A stretch of DNA of 64,000 nt from an uncultured Synergistales bacterium (GTDB lineage Bacteria > Synergistota > Synergistia > Synergistales > Aminobacteriaceae), in the NCBI GenBank assembly GCA_905233725.1, contig CAJOEM010000003.1:43148-107147 (forward strand), in the 5' to 3' direction. The notes beneath the pieces were generated by a model. That model was not told the DNA's origin, searched no databases, and worked only from the letters and a program-made list of their open reading frames with translations. Positions 27,517-35,173 of the stretch are shown here, one piece after another. How positions within the stretch are numbered: position 1 is the stretch's first letter; every line of letters starts with the position of its first letter. The position numbers and the translations under genes were made by a program.

Positions 27517-28521
27517 TCAGGGATCAATCTCAAGCTTGAAAATTTCGCAGTTGTATTTCTCGTGGGCTGAAAAATTTTCCGGAGACGTTACGAAACATTG
27601 CCAGTTAGTTTGAGCGAGTTTTTTGAAGCTGAACGCGCGATTTTCGGGGTCTAATTCTGCGAAGAGGTCGTCGAAGAACAGCACAGGATTTTTCCCGAGA
27701 GTTTTCGCGATTAATTCTGCGGCTGAGATTATGAGTTCGAGAGTCAGTTTGCGTTTTTGACCGCGGCTGAGAGCGATTGCCAGGTCGTCGTAATTTGCGC
27801 CAACGATCGGGTGTAATGCGTAGCGTTCGCGTTGAGAAGTTCTCTGGATTTCCCTGAAAAGAAATTCTGCGCTTGATGAGTCAGGAATTTCTGGAAATAG
27901 CTTGAGTGTGAAATCTTTATGCGAAATTTGTGTGAGAACTCTGCGACGTGCGTCCATGATCCAGCCGCCCAATTTGCAGAACGGAATATCAGTTGCTGAG
28001 GCGGGGAGATTTTTTCGAAGTAAGTCGATTCGATTTCGCGTTATGAATCTGAACTCGGATAATCTTTTCGCGAACGCTGGGAAAATTAGCGCACAGAGTT
28101 TGTTCAGGAAGCTGCGTCTGATTGATGGAGCGCCGTCGATGAGATTCACGCTTGTTGGCGAGAAGAATATCGTTGGGATTTCGAGGCGTAATTCTGTGCT
28201 GGAGATTCTTTTCTCGTTGAAGCGCAGTGAAATTTGGCTGGAAATTTTCGCTTGAATATTGCTTGAGAGATTTTGCGCAGAACGAACACCCTGCCCAATA
28301 TTTGCGTTGAGCAGAGTGTTTTGATTCATGGAATGATTCCAGTTCTGAAGGTCGCGAATTTTCCCGAAAGCACCCCAACCTGAGAGAATACTGAAAGCCT
28401 CGAGGAGATTAGTTTTTCCTGAAGCGTTTTTGCCTATAATGAGATTGAGATTTGTTGACCAGCTGAATTTTCTGGAGTCGAAATTCCGAAAGTTAATTGC
28501 GCTTAAATTTTCGAAGATCAC
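27517..28521 (-). CDS. recF: DNA replication and repair protein RecF
   Basis: A 334-residue SMC-like ATPase that loads RecA at gaps. Walker A is LIIGKNASGKTNLLEAF, the signature is ALSRGQKRKLTLEL, and Walker B is NPVLFFDDLFAELDPENR. The N-terminal NLSAINFRNF is typical. The start is GTG, overlapping the dnaN stop by 4 bases (GTGA), so the gene is coupled to dnaN. It converges with the acyltransferase gene, leaving only 2 bases between. Confidence 0.94.
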   Translation of the reverse strand: MIFENLSAINFRNFDSRKFSWSTNLNLIIGKNASGKTNLLEAFSILSGWGAFGKIRDLQNWNHSMNQNTLLNANIGQGVRSAQNLSSNIQAKISSQISLRFNEKRISSTELRLEIPTIFFSPTSVNLIDGAPSIRRSFLNKLCALIFPAFAKRLSEFRFITRNRIDLLRKNLPASATDIPFCKLGGWIMDARRRVLTQISHKDFTLKLFPEIPDSSSAEFLFREIQRTSQRERYALHPIVGANYDDLAIALSRGQKRKLTLELIISAAELIAKTLGKNPVLFFDDLFAELDPENRAFSFKKLAQTNWQCFVTSPENFSAHEKYNCEIFKLEIDP

Positions 28522-29849
28522 GCGTTGAATCCGTCGTCCTGTTCAGAATTTGTGTTGTCCCAAGAATCTTGCTCTTGTTCTGGCTCTTGAGTTTCAAAAT
28601 TTTCCGGAACTGGTTCTTGTTCTGGTTCTGGGTTTGAGTCTGTTTCGGAAATTTGCGTTTGAGAACTGGGAGCGAAATCTGAGATCTCGTCGTCAGTTAT
28701 TATGTCTTGCGGACTTAATCTTGCGGGCATGAGCATGTATAGGAAATCTTCGCTGTTGCTTCTGAACAAGCGGGCTTGACCTTCTACGTCACTGAACTCG
28801 ATTGAGACTTCGCACGCGCCCATAGCTTTGAGACCGTCCTGTAAATAACCGACGTTAAAGCCTATGACCATTTGAGCGCCGTCGATTTTAGCGTCGTTTG
28901 AATCTATGACTTCGCTTGAAGCGCCTAAATCTGGAGCACGAGTTGTGATTTTTAGCTCGCCGTTTGGGATCATGGAGATAGCCGCGATGTGAGTCGGAGT
29001 AGTTTTCGCGATAACGTCGATGCGATCGAGAGCCGAGTTAAATTCGTCGCAGTCGATTTTGAGAGTAGTTCTGATGTCTTTATTGAGAATGCGTTCGTAT
29101 GCTGGGAAAGGAGCTTCGATTCGCCTGATAGAGAATTCTATGTCGTCGAGTTTGAACCAGACAGTTGAGCCATCTGAGAGAATCTTGACGAGAGATTCGC
29201 TTTTGGAATTTGACTGGATATTTTTTGCGAGTTCTTTCAGAGCTGCGGCAGGTAAGAGCAAGTCGTCGATTTTTTTGATTGTGCAGAAATTCTGAGAGAG
29301 AGAAAGTCTTTTGCCGTCAGTTGAGACAGCTTTGATGCAAGTTTCGTTAGTTCGCAGCAGGCACGTTCCGAGATATTTTGGGAAATCTGCTGGAGTTGAA
29401 CTGGCGCAGCTGCCTTCGTTTACGAGTTTGATGAAGTCTTGAGCCAAGATCTCGCAAATTTCCTCTGCGGAGTTGCTTTTTGGGATTCCCGGAAAATCTG
29501 CGACAGGAATGATCGTGAAGCGAGTGCGGCTTTTTCCTGCTGTGAGTACACCGCGTTCGTTATTGACCTCGATGATGATTTTGTCGGCTTTGATTTTTTT
29601 GAGTAAGCTGCCCAGAAGCGAGACTGGCAGAACGGCAGAACCTGGTTCTAGAACGTTTACGCCTTGAGCGCAGCATTTCACGGAAGTTTTTAGGTCAGTA
29701 GCTTCGAGAGTAACGATTGGCTGGTTAAATTGCGAATCTGCGTTGATGAAGATTCCGGAGGTAGACTCGACAGTAGTTTTGGAGCTTGCGGATTTTTCAG
29801 CGAGTTGCCATGCTTTGAGGAATTCAGAGCGTTCGATTTCAAGTTTCAT
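28518..29849 (-). CDS. dnaN: DNA polymerase III beta sliding clamp
   Basis: The chosen start MKLEIERSEFLKAWQL matches the family N-terminus and gives 443 residues. Three clamp domains are visible up to about residue 385 (FLYMLMPARL, the usual C-terminal end). A Glu/Gln/Pro-rich acidic tail of about 55 residues follows (PEPEQEPVPENFETQEPE), which is unusual. The track frame extends 40 residues upstream with a lysine-rich stretch (NKKDKKQKQKKSEKDKK). That extension begins inside a DnaA-box sequence and is more likely A-rich leader, but the ribosome-binding site of the inner ATG (GAAAGGA, 15 bases away) is poor, so the start is not certain. Confidence 0.9.
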   Translation of the reverse strand: MKLEIERSEFLKAWQLAEKSASSKTTVESTSGIFINADSQFNQPIVTLEATDLKTSVKCCAQGVNVLEPGSAVLPVSLLGSLLKKIKADKIIIEVNNERGVLTAGKSRTRFTIIPVADFPGIPKSNSAEEICEILAQDFIKLVNEGSCASSTPADFPKYLGTCLLRTNETCIKAVSTDGKRLSLSQNFCTIKKIDDLLLPAAALKELAKNIQSNSKSESLVKILSDGSTVWFKLDDIEFSIRRIEAPFPAYERILNKDIRTTLKIDCDEFNSALDRIDVIAKTTPTHIAAISMIPNGELKITTRAPDLGASSEVIDSNDAKIDGAQMVIGFNVGYLQDGLKAMGACEVSIEFSDVEGQARLFRSNSEDFLYMLMPARLSPQDIITDDEISDFAPSSQTQISETDSNPEPEQEPVPENFETQEPEQEQDSWDNTNSEQDDGFNA

Positions 29850-29958
29850 GTTGTGTAATATACGTCCTTTCAGAAATAATTTTTTGTCTTTTTCAGATTT
29901 TTTTTGTTTTTGTTTTTTGTCTTTTTTGTTTTTTGATTCAGGTCGCGTTTTCAAAAAC

Positions 29959-30221
29959 TTGTCCACCATACACCACCTAGTATTACTTTTTTAAAGCAGT
30001 AGTAGTAGTAGAGTAAGGTTTTTTTGGTGGATAACCTCAAAAAATGCGGATGAAGCCATGTCAGAACTGAAAAGCATATCCACCAAGATTTGCGATTTTT
30101 GGTGGATAAGTGGTGGATAGTTGGTGGATAGTGGTGGATAAATAATGAACTCTCAAAAAGTTGTCCACCAAAACTGCGAGTTATTCACCAAGTATCCACC
30201 TAGTTATCCACCTTGTCCACC
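29959..30221. other. Chromosomal replication origin (oriC): DnaA boxes and DnaA-trio-like tract
   Basis: Between dnaA and dnaN lie 12 sites resembling the DnaA box TTATCCACA, all ending in CC instead of CA. Plus-strand sites start at 29959, 30076, 30161, 30181, 30192, 30204 and 30213. Minus-strand sites (GGTGGATAA or -TAG) start at 30026, 30101, 30112, 30123 and 30133. Two runs are helically phased (30101/30112/30123/30133 and 30181/30192/30204/30213). Read on the minus strand, TTATCCACC at 30034 is followed 14 bases later by CTACTACTACTACT (29998-30011) and then the AT-rich TTTAAAAAAGTAATA. This is the box, trio, unwinding-element order known from Bacillus subtilis. Confidence 0.9.
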
Positions 30222-30372
30222 AAAATTTTCACCAGACCTCCGCCCAGTCATCACAAAGCTTTAAGTCACTTTTTTGGGAATCATTTCTGAACTCGCTTCA
30301 AAACGTGATTTTTTTTGAACTGGATTTTTGCGAAAATTCACTTTTTCTGACTAATCATGACTACAAGCATGG

Positions 30373-31872
30373 CTACCAGTAATATAATCGATTGAGCTTG
30401 TCCTTCACTTCTGAGACAATGAACTTGATTTTACTGTCATGTTCGAGCAAACTCGCAATCTTTTTTTCAGCGTGCAATACCGTCGTGTGATCCTTCTTGT
30501 GAAACGCTCGCGCAATCTTTCGCAGGTTTACATCAGTCATGTTGCGGCTCAAATACATCGCAATCTGACGAGCCAAAGCCAAATCATTCGAACGTCCCGA
30601 GCCATCAATGTCATCGTACGAAACGTTTAGATATTCCGCGACCGTGACTTTTATGTCTTCGATTGAGATTTGCGACTTCGGCTGCTCAAATTTCAGAACG
30701 TCCGACAGCCATAATTTCACGTGGTCAATATCAACCGGCTCTTTCTTAAGCTCAGACGAAACCATAACGCGATTCAGCGCACCCTCAAGCTCACGGATAT
30801 TACTCGGAATATGCCGCGCCAAAAATCCCGCGACTTCATTAGGCAGATCATAATCTTTCAACATAGCTTTCTTCTGCAAAATCGCAACTCGCGTCTCAAA
30901 ATCCGGGGGCTGAATATCCGCAACTAATCCCCAGGCAAAGCGGCTGATCAACCTGTCCTCGATTCCGCGCAACTCAGATGGCGGTCTGTCCGAGCAAATC
31001 ACAACCTGCTTGTTAAAATCTCTAAGCGTGTTAAACGTGTTGTAAAATTCCTCCTGACTCTGGTCCTTATTGCCCAAAAACTGAATATCGTCAATAAGCA
31101 ATATATCAACGCTGCGATAACGCGCACGAAATTCTCGCATCTTCGACGTTGCAATCGCGTTCACGAATTCATTCAGGAATTTCTCAGTTCCAAGATATTG
31201 CACTTTAAGATTTGACGACCTTGAATTTGACAATGCGTGATGACATATTGCGTGCATCAAATGCGTCTTGCCAAGTCCAACGCCTCCCCAGATAAACAAC
31301 GGGTTATACGCTTTGCCGGGCATTTCCGCAACTGCCAAACTCGCCGCATGTGCCAACCTGTTCGATTTCCCAACGACAAACGTCTCAAACGTGTATCCAG
31401 GATTCAAATTCGCAAATTTCACGTTAGCTCTGACAGAATTACTGGACTTGTGAATCTTAGAGAACGAATCAGGATTCTTTTTATCGAGATTCTTTTCGGA
31501 CTGAGGCTGATCGTCAAATGCTAAATCCAACTGCACACTTTTCTCCGGAGTACTCGACGTTAACTTAACAGAATGCAAATTATTCTTCACAGCCCCATTA
31601 TCTAACTCCTTCAAAAAATTTTGCGCCACGTATTCTTTTACAAACGGATTCTGCGTATCTACAACAAGCGCATTATTCTCATCAATCTTCAGCGGAGTAC
31701 AGCTACTCAGCCACAAAGACACCCTGTCTTGGGGAAGTCCGGATTTAGATATAATATTTTCCCATAAGTTTTTCAGGTCTTGACAGTTCCCGTGATCATG
31801 ATTTTTACTCTGATTTTTCTGATTCTCCTGTTCCCGATTATCGCTAATATTATTCTGCAATTCTTCGTTCAC
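30373..31872 (-). CDS. dnaA: Chromosomal replication initiator DnaA
   Basis: Domain I (DLKNLWENIISKSGLP) is followed by a variable linker and an AAA+ domain: Walker A IWGGVGLGKTHLMHAI, Walker B ILLIDDIQFLGNK, sensor region FAWGLVADIQPPD. The C-terminal box-binding domain carries the signature KKDHTTVLHAEKKI. I choose the GTG at 31872 (499 residues) because CGGAGTG lies 7 bases upstream; the track TTG start 18 codons earlier lacks one. It is transcribed away from a promoter at about 31931-31957 and toward the origin. The 30222-30372 stretch between origin and dnaA shows only T-rich sequence. Confidence 0.96.
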   Translation of the reverse strand: MNEELQNNISDNREQENQKNQSKNHDHGNCQDLKNLWENIISKSGLPQDRVSLWLSSCTPLKIDENNALVVDTQNPFVKEYVAQNFLKELDNGAVKNNLHSVKLTSSTPEKSVQLDLAFDDQPQSEKNLDKKNPDSFSKIHKSSNSVRANVKFANLNPGYTFETFVVGKSNRLAHAASLAVAEMPGKAYNPLFIWGGVGLGKTHLMHAICHHALSNSRSSNLKVQYLGTEKFLNEFVNAIATSKMREFRARYRSVDILLIDDIQFLGNKDQSQEEFYNTFNTLRDFNKQVVICSDRPPSELRGIEDRLISRFAWGLVADIQPPDFETRVAILQKKAMLKDYDLPNEVAGFLARHIPSNIRELEGALNRVMVSSELKKEPVDIDHVKLWLSDVLKFEQPKSQISIEDIKVTVAEYLNVSYDDIDGSGRSNDLALARQIAMYLSRNMTDVNLRKIARAFHKKDHTTVLHAEKKIASLLEHDSKIKFIVSEVKDKLNRLYYW

Positions 31873-31930
31873 AATATCACACTCCGCTGCGCAAATTATA
31901 AAATCCCTCCAGATCGCAAAATCCAAAGGG

Positions 31931-31957
31931 ATTATATTCTACACTAAAATTCAGCAA
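31931..31957 (-). promoter_or_regulatory. Probable dnaA promoter
   Basis: On the minus strand, TTGCTG (31957-31952) and TATAAT (31936-31931) are separated by 15 bases, about 60 bases upstream of the dnaA GTG. The spacing is slightly short. Directly upstream is a 10-bp tandem repeat tatcaagttc (31962-31981). Confidence 0.5.
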
Positions 31958-31994
31958 GTTTTATCAAGTTCTATCAAGTTCTATAGCAAAATAA

Positions 31995-34643
31995 TTATTT
32001 CAGCACACCGAGTGCAGCATGTGCAGCAGCAATTCTCGCAACAGGAACTCGATACGGCGAGCAGCTCACGTAATTCAACTTAACTGAGTGACAGAACGCG
32101 ATACTCTCAGGATTTCCACCGTGTTCTCCGCAAATTCCAACTGACAATTTCGGATTAACGCTGCGGCCTTTCTCGACAGCATTTCTGACCAGCGCGCCAA
32201 CGCCATCACGATCCAAAACTGCGAACGGATTCTCTTTGAACACGCCTTTATCAACATACTGGAACAGGAATTTATTCTCAGCATCGTCACGCGAATATCC
32301 GAACGTCGTCTGCGTTAAATCATTCGTTCCGCATGAGAAGAACTGCGCGTATTCTGCCAGCTGATCCGCAACTAATGCAGCTCTGGGTACTTCGATCATT
32401 GTGCCGACCAGATAGCCAAACTCGACTCCGCTAGCTTTCTTGACTTCAGCAGCGATTCTATCTGCCATTTCCCTGAAGAATTTCATTTCGGGTTTCGTGC
32501 CGACTAACGGGATCATGACTTCGGGTTTCACGACTAAGCCGGCCTTCGTTAATTCCGCGACCGCCTCGAAAATTGCGTTCATCTGCATTTCGTAAATTTC
32601 CGGGTAAATCATTCCCAAGCGGCAGCCTCTGAAGCCCAACATCGGGTTATTCTCGTGCAACTGGTGAATCTTTTCCAGCGTGGCGTTCAAACGCGCTTCT
32701 TCAGGTGAACCCTTCGCAACTGTTTTCAATTCTTCGAGAACGTTCGGCTCTTTCGGCAAAAATTCGTGTAACGGCGGGTCAAGCAAACGAATAATAACCG
32801 GCAAACCTTCCATTGCCTTGAAAATTCCCAGGAAATCTTCTTTCTGCATGACCTTCAATTTTGCAAGAGCTTCTTTGCGTTCTTCCAGACCTGACGCGTC
32901 ATTACTCAGCGCAACGACTAAACGCTGCATAACCGGCAATCTGTCAACGCCCATGAACATGTGTTCCGTTCTGCAAAGTCCGACACCCTTAGCTCCGAAA
33001 TCACGCGCTCTCTTTGCATCTTCGGGTGTATCAGCATTTGCCCAGACCATCTGTTCAGCATTCTCGTCAGCCCACGATAAAATCTGCTTGAAATCTTCCG
33101 TGAACGTAGCGTCAATCATTTTTGCCTCACCAGCGAGGAATTTTCCAGATGTGCCGTCAACCGTTACCCAATCGCCCTTCTTGAAAACGCGATCTCCTAC
33201 CGTCAAAGTCTCAGCATCGAAATCAATCTCAACAGCTTCACAGCCGCAAACAGCCGGTTTACCCATTCCGCGCGCAACAACTGCAGCATGGCTGGTCATT
33301 CCGCCACGGCTAGTTACGACACCGTTTGACGCGAATAATCCGTGAATATCATCAGGGCTTGTCTCAGTTCGTGCAAGAATCGTCGGTTTACCAGCACGCG
33401 CCCATTCTTCAGCCTCGTCAGCCGAGAATACTAACATACCAGCACCAGCTCCCGGTGACGCAGGAAGTCCCTTAGCTAACACGTCTTGTTTCGAATCCGG
33501 GTCAACCTGCCTGTGTAATAACTGCTCAACCTGTTCAGGAGCAACACGTGTAACAGCCGTCTTCTTGTCGATTAAGCCCTCACGCACCATGTCAGCAGCA
33601 ACTTTCACCGCAGCAGAAGCAGTTCTCTTGCCGGCTCTGGTCTGAAGCAGGAATAATTTTCCGCGCTCAATCGTGAACTCGATATCCTGCATCTCGTGAT
33701 AAGCTTTCTCTAACTGGCTCGTCAAACCGCAAAGCTCTTTGTAAATTTCCGGCATTGCTTTCTCAAGCTCAGAAATTGGCATCGGGGTTCTAATTCCTGC
33801 GACAACGTCCTCACCCTGAGCATTGATCAAAAACTCGCCGTATAATTTATTCTCGCCGGTTGACGGGTTACGCGTGAAGCAAACGCCGGTTCCGCAATCA
33901 TCGCCCAAGTTTCCGAAGATCATAGCGATTACGTTTACTGCTGTGCCGAGATTATCATCGATCTTGTTGATTTTTCGATACGTGATAGCTCTGGGAATAT
34001 TCCAGCTCTTGAAGACTGCCTCGATTGCGCGGCGCAACTGCACCCATGGATCTGTCGGGAAATCTTGACCCGTAGCTTTCTTGTAAATCGCTTTGTACTC
34101 GACGATTAATTTCTCGAGTGCTTCTGCCGGAATCTGGTAATCGAACTGAGCATTGACGGACTTTCTGCATGCTGCCAACGCTTCCTCGAATAAATCAAAA
34201 TTCACTTCGTCGACAACGCTGCCGAACATCTGGATAAACCTGCGATAACTGTCAAGCGCAAATCTTTTATTACCTGAAGCCTCGATAAGTCCCTGTAATG
34301 TCGCGTCATTCAAGCCGAGATTCAAAATCGTTTCCATCATGCCCGGCATCGAAATCGGCGCACCGGATCTGACTGAGACTAACAACGGGTTCTTCGCATC
34401 GTTAAAGCCTTTACCGGAATCTTTCTCAAGATCAGCAACTGCTTTTTTCACATCGTCCCAAACTTCGTCCATGATTTTGGGATCTTGCATGTATTTTCTG
34501 CAAACTTCCGTTGTCAAAATAAATCCAGGAGGTACAGGCAAATTATTCTGCTTCATCGTGCAAAGATTCGCACCCTTGCCGCCAAGTAAGAGGCGATTAC
34601 TTCCGTCGCCATCTTTCAGGCTATAAACATAACGTTCTGACAT
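31995..34643 (-). CDS. ppdK: Pyruvate, phosphate dikinase
   Basis: Interconverts pyruvate + ATP + Pi and PEP + AMP + PPi (882 residues, full length). The N-terminal ATP-grasp domain has LLGGKGANLCTM and SVRSGAPISMPGMMETILNLG. The phosphohistidine domain has TSRGGMTSHAAVVARGMGKPAV (His near residue 454; motif shortened to GGMTSHAAV). The C-terminal PEP/pyruvate barrel has VGLCRTEHMF and FFSCGTNDLTQTTFGYSRDD with the catalytic Cys. ATG follows GAAAGGAAG. A TATAAT (34686-34681 on the minus strand) may be its -10 box. Central to PEP metabolism in PPi-using anaerobes. Confidence 0.97.
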   Translation of the reverse strand: MSERYVYSLKDGDGSNRLLLGGKGANLCTMKQNNLPVPPGFILTTEVCRKYMQDPKIMDEVWDDVKKAVADLEKDSGKGFNDAKNPLLVSVRSGAPISMPGMMETILNLGLNDATLQGLIEASGNKRFALDSYRRFIQMFGSVVDEVNFDLFEEALAACRKSVNAQFDYQIPAEALEKLIVEYKAIYKKATGQDFPTDPWVQLRRAIEAVFKSWNIPRAITYRKINKIDDNLGTAVNVIAMIFGNLGDDCGTGVCFTRNPSTGENKLYGEFLINAQGEDVVAGIRTPMPISELEKAMPEIYKELCGLTSQLEKAYHEMQDIEFTIERGKLFLLQTRAGKRTASAAVKVAADMVREGLIDKKTAVTRVAPEQVEQLLHRQVDPDSKQDVLAKGLPASPGAGAGMLVFSADEAEEWARAGKPTILARTETSPDDIHGLFASNGVVTSRGGMTSHAAVVARGMGKPAVCGCEAVEIDFDAETLTVGDRVFKKGDWVTVDGTSGKFLAGEAKMIDATFTEDFKQILSWADENAEQMVWANADTPEDAKRARDFGAKGVGLCRTEHMFMGVDRLPVMQRLVVALSNDASGLEERKEALAKLKVMQKEDFLGIFKAMEGLPVIIRLLDPPLHEFLPKEPNVLEELKTVAKGSPEEARLNATLEKIHQLHENNPMLGFRGCRLGMIYPEIYEMQMNAIFEAVAELTKAGLVVKPEVMIPLVGTKPEMKFFREMADRIAAEVKKASGVEFGYLVGTMIEVPRAALVADQLAEYAQFFSCGTNDLTQTTFGYSRDDAENKFLFQYVDKGVFKENPFAVLDRDGVGALVRNAVEKGRSVNPKLSVGICGEHGGNPESIAFCHSVKLNYVSCSPYRVPVARIAAAHAALGVLK

Positions 34644-34696
34644 GAAAATATCAACTTCCTTTCTAACAAATTACGTTAGCATTATAAATAATTTTT

Positions 34697-34723
34697 CCCG
34701 AAAATAATCGCGTTATTCTCGGG
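34697..34723. terminator. Hairpin between recX and ppdK, possible terminator
   Basis: cccgaaaataa pairs with ttattctcggg (11 bp, one G-U) around a 5-base loop. The minus-strand side is not followed by a T-run, so it may be a weak terminator for recX or a structured leader of ppdK. Confidence 0.4.
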
Positions 34724-34727
34724 ATTT

Positions 34728-35159
34728 TCAGTAATCAATCTCACTCACATTTCGCAAAATCCTGTTAATCACACGCGACGAAAAACCACGACTAATCAAG
34801 CGCGAACGAATCTTCCTGTCATCGCAGCTTTTCCGAAGCGAATCGAAAATTTCACGCGCACGTTCCAGTTCAGGCGTAATATTCTCCAGAGCGTAATTTA
34901 CACTCTCAGAATTAATTCCTCGCCTTGACAACTCGAACTTTATTTTCGCATCGCCCCACGAGTCATGCCCCTGAGCAAATAACAGAGCATACGCATCATC
35001 ATCGACCAAGCCAATCTCCTGAGCCTCTCGCATCAACGCAGAAATTTCATCATCTGAGATTCGCAGCTTCTCCAAAAATTCCAGAGCCTGCTTTTCCGTG
35101 CAAGTCTTTCGCAACAGGAACTCAAAGAATTTCTCACGCGCAGTTTCAATTTCACTCAT
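34728..35159 (-). CDS. recX: Regulatory protein RecX
   Basis: A small helical modulator of RecA (143 residues from MSEIETAREKFFEF). It has RecX three-helix repeats: KTCTEKQALEFLEKLRI, GLVDDDAYALLFAQ...WGDAKIKFELSRRGI, and the C-terminal KIRSRLISRGFSSRVINRIL. The track starts 6 codons earlier at a GTG that overlaps the recG stop; neither start has a clear ribosome-binding site. It is translationally close to recG, giving a divIVA-recG-recX order. recA itself is not in the window. Confidence 0.88.
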   Translation of the reverse strand: MSEIETAREKFFEFLLRKTCTEKQALEFLEKLRISDDEISALMREAQEIGLVDDDAYALLFAQGHDSWGDAKIKFELSRRGINSESVNYALENITPELERAREIFDSLRKSCDDRKIRSRLISRGFSSRVINRILRNVSEIDY

Positions 35160-35173
35160 GATACACACATGCT

